A stretch of 64,000 nucleotides of DNA from Amorphus orientalis (lineage in GTDB: Bacteria; Pseudomonadota; Alphaproteobacteria; Rhizobiales; Amorphaceae): positions 896,001 to 960,000 of the forward strand of contig NZ_JAUSUL010000001.1 of assembly GCF_030814015.1 (NCBI RefSeq), written 5' to 3'. The notes under the pieces are model-generated. The model ran no database searches. It saw only the letters and a program-made list of their open reading frames with translations, and was not told the DNA's origin. Below, in pieces: positions 61,983 to 64,000 of this stretch. The translations under genes were made by a program, and so were the position numbers. The first letter of the stretch is position 1; the number at the start of each line of letters is the position of its first letter.

Positions 61983-62753
61983 TCAATCCTTCAGCACGGC
62001 GACGGGGCGGCACCAGCCGGCGCTTGCCGCTTTGATTTTGACGGGAAAGCAGATCACCTCGAAGCCGGACGAGGGAAGCGTCTCCAGATTGGCGAGCTTC
62101 TCCATGTGGCAATAGCCGTGGACCATCCCGGCGCGATGTCCTTCCCAGATCAGGGAGGCGTCGCCGGTCTCCGCGACCTTCTGGGCGGTGTAGGTGAACG
62201 GCGCGTCCCAGCTCCACGCGTCGGTGCCGGTCACCTTCACGCCGCGGTCGGTCAGATAGAGGGTCGCGTCACGTCCCATCCCGCAGCCGGTCCCGACATA
62301 GTCCGTCTCGCCATAGCGGTCGCCGGCGGCGGTGTTGACCAGCACGATGTCGCGCTCTTTCAGGTCATGGCCGATGCGCTTCAGCTCGGCCTCGACGTCG
62401 GCGGCGGTGGCCACGTAGCCATTCTCGAAATGGCGGAAATCGAGTTTTACGCCGCGGCCCCAGCACCATTCCAGCGGCACCTCGTCGATGGTGATCGCCC
62501 GCTGACCGCCGTCCATGGTGGAGTGGTAGTGATAGGGGGCGTCGATATGGGTCCCGTTGTGGGTGGAAATCGATACCTGCTCCACCGCCCAGCCTTCGCC
62601 GCCGGGAAGCTGGTCGCGGGTCACGCCGGGGAAGAAAGACAGAAGCTGATCGGCGGTCTGCTCGTGGCCGAAATAGTCGATCCGCGGGCCGAGACCCGGC
62701 GGGTCGGCGTACTCGGTGTTCTCCAGCGGGCGGGCGAGGTCGACGAGGCGCAT
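61983..62753 (-). CDS. Cyclase/kynurenine-formamidase-like metal hydrolase
   Basis: A 256-residue cyclase-family protein. Zinc motif HNGTHIDAPYHYH matches the HxGTHxDxPxH of kynurenine formamidase and related amide/cyclic ester hydrolases. Start 62753. The gene sits between a DctM permease and the FAH-family gene, so it probably opens an imported cyclic or formylated compound. Confidence 0.84.
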   Translation of the reverse strand: MRLVDLARPLENTEYADPPGLGPRIDYFGHEQTADQLLSFFPGVTRDQLPGGEGWAVEQVSISTHNGTHIDAPYHYHSTMDGGQRAITIDEVPLEWCWGRGVKLDFRHFENGYVATAADVEAELKRIGHDLKERDIVLVNTAAGDRYGETDYVGTGCGMGRDATLYLTDRGVKVTGTDAWSWDAPFTYTAQKVAETGDASLIWEGHRAGMVHGYCHMEKLANLETLPSSGFEVICFPVKIKAASAGWCRPVAVLKD

Positions 62754-62776
62754 GGGGGGTCTCCGGTTCGGGTCGG

Positions 62777-64000
62777 CTATCCGCCGAGGATGGCCAGGAC
62801 AATCGGCGGAAACAGGATCACGAGCACGAGCACGGCGGCCATGATCAGGGCGAAGGGGGCCGCCCCCTTGAAGACATCGCCGAGTCCGATGCCGCTGTCC
62901 TTGAGCGTGGACTGCACAACGAACACCGACAGGCCGAGCGGGGGCGTCAGCAGGCCGATTTCCACGGCCAGCACGGTGACGAGGCCGAGATGGATCGGGT
63001 CGATGCCGAGCTGCTGGGTGATCGGGAAGGCAAGCGGCACCGTGACCAGCATGATCGACGACGAATCCAGGATGGTGCCGAGAACGATCAGAAGCCCTGC
63101 GAACAGGAACAGGAAGCCGATCGGGCCGACCCCGGATGCGGTCGCGAATTCGGTGAGGGAGGCCGGGACGCCCGAAAAGGAGAGCATCCGGCCGTAGATC
63201 GAGGCGCCGATGATCAGGAACGACACCGCGGCGGTGATGTGTCCGGTCTGTACGGCGATCCGCCAGAAGCCGGTGGCGTTCACGCGCCGCAGCGCGAGGG
63301 TCAACGCCAGCGCGAGCAGGGCACCCACGGCGCCGGCCTCCGTGGGCGTGAAGAAGCCGGTGTAGATGCCACCGAGCACGACGGCCGCGAGCCCCAGGAC
63401 CGGCGCCAGCATGCGGAAATGGCTGCGCCCGGACGGAGCAGATGCGGCGGCGGCCGGTTTTTCGAAGAGGGAGGGGCGGAACCGGCCGAGGATCAGCAGG
63501 AAGGCACAGTAAGCGAGGGCCAGAAGGAGGCCGGGACCGACCCCGCCCAGAAACAGGTCGCCGATGGAGGAATCGGTCAGGACGGCGAACAGGATCAGGA
63601 GCAGGCTCGGCGGGATCAGCATGCCCAGAACCGAGGAGCCGGCCACCACGCCGACGGCAATCGATCTCGCGTAGCCGGCGGCCATCATCTCCGGCACGGC
63701 GACCTTGGCGAAGACGGCCGCGGAGGCGATGGAGATGCCGGTGATCGCCGCGAAGACGGCATTGGAAAGCACCGTCGCGATACCGAGCCCGCCGCGCACG
63801 TTGCGTGTCATCGCGCTGATGGCGGTGAAGGTGTCGCGTCCGAGGCCGCTTTCGGAGACGGCGATCCCCATCAGCACGAAGAGCGGCACCACGCCGAACG
63901 TGTAGCTGGCGATGCTCTCCGTCGCGGCGAGCGCGACGAAGGAGAAGGCGAGCTTGAGCTTGCCGGTAATCGCCCACACGCCGAACAGCGACACCGTGGA
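62777..64000 (-). CDS. TRAP importer large permease, DctM family, start outside the window
   Basis: At least 408 residues of a DctM permease; the frame runs off the right edge, so the start is not visible. Hydrophobic segments throughout with GLLTPPLGLSVFVVQ, SIMLVTVPLAFPI and the early FGVVPLFVLMGIAVSE. The binding protein and DctQ genes should lie beyond the edge. Its stop is 23 bases before the cyclase start, forming an operon. Confidence 0.9.
   Translation of the reverse strand, partial: STVSLFGVWAITGKLKLAFSFVALAATESIASYTFGVVPLFVLMGIAVSESGLGRDTFTAISAMTRNVRGGLGIATVLSNAVFAAITGISIASAAVFAKVAVPEMMAAGYARSIAVGVVAGSSVLGMLIPPSLLLILFAVLTDSSIGDLFLGGVGPGLLLALAYCAFLLILGRFRPSLFEKPAAAASAPSGRSHFRMLAPVLGLAAVVLGGIYTGFFTPTEAGAVGALLALALTLALRRVNATGFWRIAVQTGHITAAVSFLIIGASIYGRMLSFSGVPASLTEFATASGVGPIGFLFLFAGLLIVLGTILDSSSIMLVTVPLAFPITQQLGIDPIHLGLVTVLAVEIGLLTPPLGLSVFVVQSTLKDSGIGLGDVFKGAAPFALIMAAVLVLVILFPPIVLAILGG

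Noticed and set aside
1-64000. CRISPR arrays, rRNA or tRNA genes, insertion sequences or prophage genes
   Set aside because: No regular direct-repeat array, no cloverleaf or rRNA segments, and no transposase, integrase or phage structural proteins were seen.

Overview
The window is GC-rich DNA (about two-thirds G+C by eye) with dense, short-spaced bacterial genes. The gene content points to an alphaproteobacterium, most likely of the order Hyphomicrobiales. Supporting signs are a fused RibB whose second domain is degenerate, the set tlyA, dxs, xseB and HDAC-family amidohydrolase lying close together, many FCD-type GntR regulators, TRAP and branched-chain-type ABC importers, and a short intergenic element at 12041-12076 that resembles one I remember from that order. 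This assignment is inference; no rRNA or tRNA gene is present.

The left third (1-18.2 kb) is mostly housekeeping: the end of aroC, ribB, a membrane protein, two RNA methyltransferases (TrmA/RlmD-like and TlyA), an SCO copper protein, an MFS transporter, a pirin, dxs, xseB, an HDAC-family amidohydrolase, the tRNA-threonylcarbamoyl synthase TsaC/Sua5, a long DmdC-like acyl-CoA dehydrogenase, and panB-panC.

From 18.2 kb to the right end the window becomes a catabolic and transport island. (a) 18.2-24.9 kb: FosA-like enzyme, GntR regulator and DUF2848 protein, divergent from a five-gene ABC importer. (b) 25.0-29.5 kb: MarR regulator, flavin reductase, HpaB-type monooxygenase, cupin and amidase, apparently one operon with a double TTAGCTAA site at its head. 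(c) 29.7-38.6 kb: copper chaperone PCuAC, DUF2946 protein, GbcA/GbcB-like Rieske oxygenase pair, FmdA/AmdA amidase, VOC protein and creatininase, then a GntR regulator with an amidohydrolase and an isochorismatase-family hydrolase. (d) 38.7-40.0 kb: a LigAB-type extradiol dioxygenase. (e) 40.1-41.3 kb: an AT-rich pentapeptide-repeat membrane protein that looks acquired. (f) 41.4-46.1 kb: a second five-gene ABC importer. (g) 46.3-54.2 kb: an eight-gene operon with a TRAP importer, a hydroxyacyl-CoA-dehydrogenase-like enzyme, two type I extradiol dioxygenase paralogs, a class II aldolase-family (probably decarboxylase) enzyme and a semialdehyde dehydrogenase, divergent from a second GntR regulator. 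(h) 55-61 kb: miscellaneous enzymes. (i) 61.0-64.0 kb: FAH-family hydrolase, kynurenine-formamidase-like cyclase and the start of another TRAP importer, cut by the window edge.

The most notable observations are: the second type I extradiol dioxygenase has lost all three iron ligands while keeping the fold, next to an intact copy; short operator-like repeats tie two paralogous GntR regulators to their flanking operons; strong intercistronic hairpins follow each of the three complete transporter binding-protein genes; and an apparently functional FosA lies beside a transport regulator.
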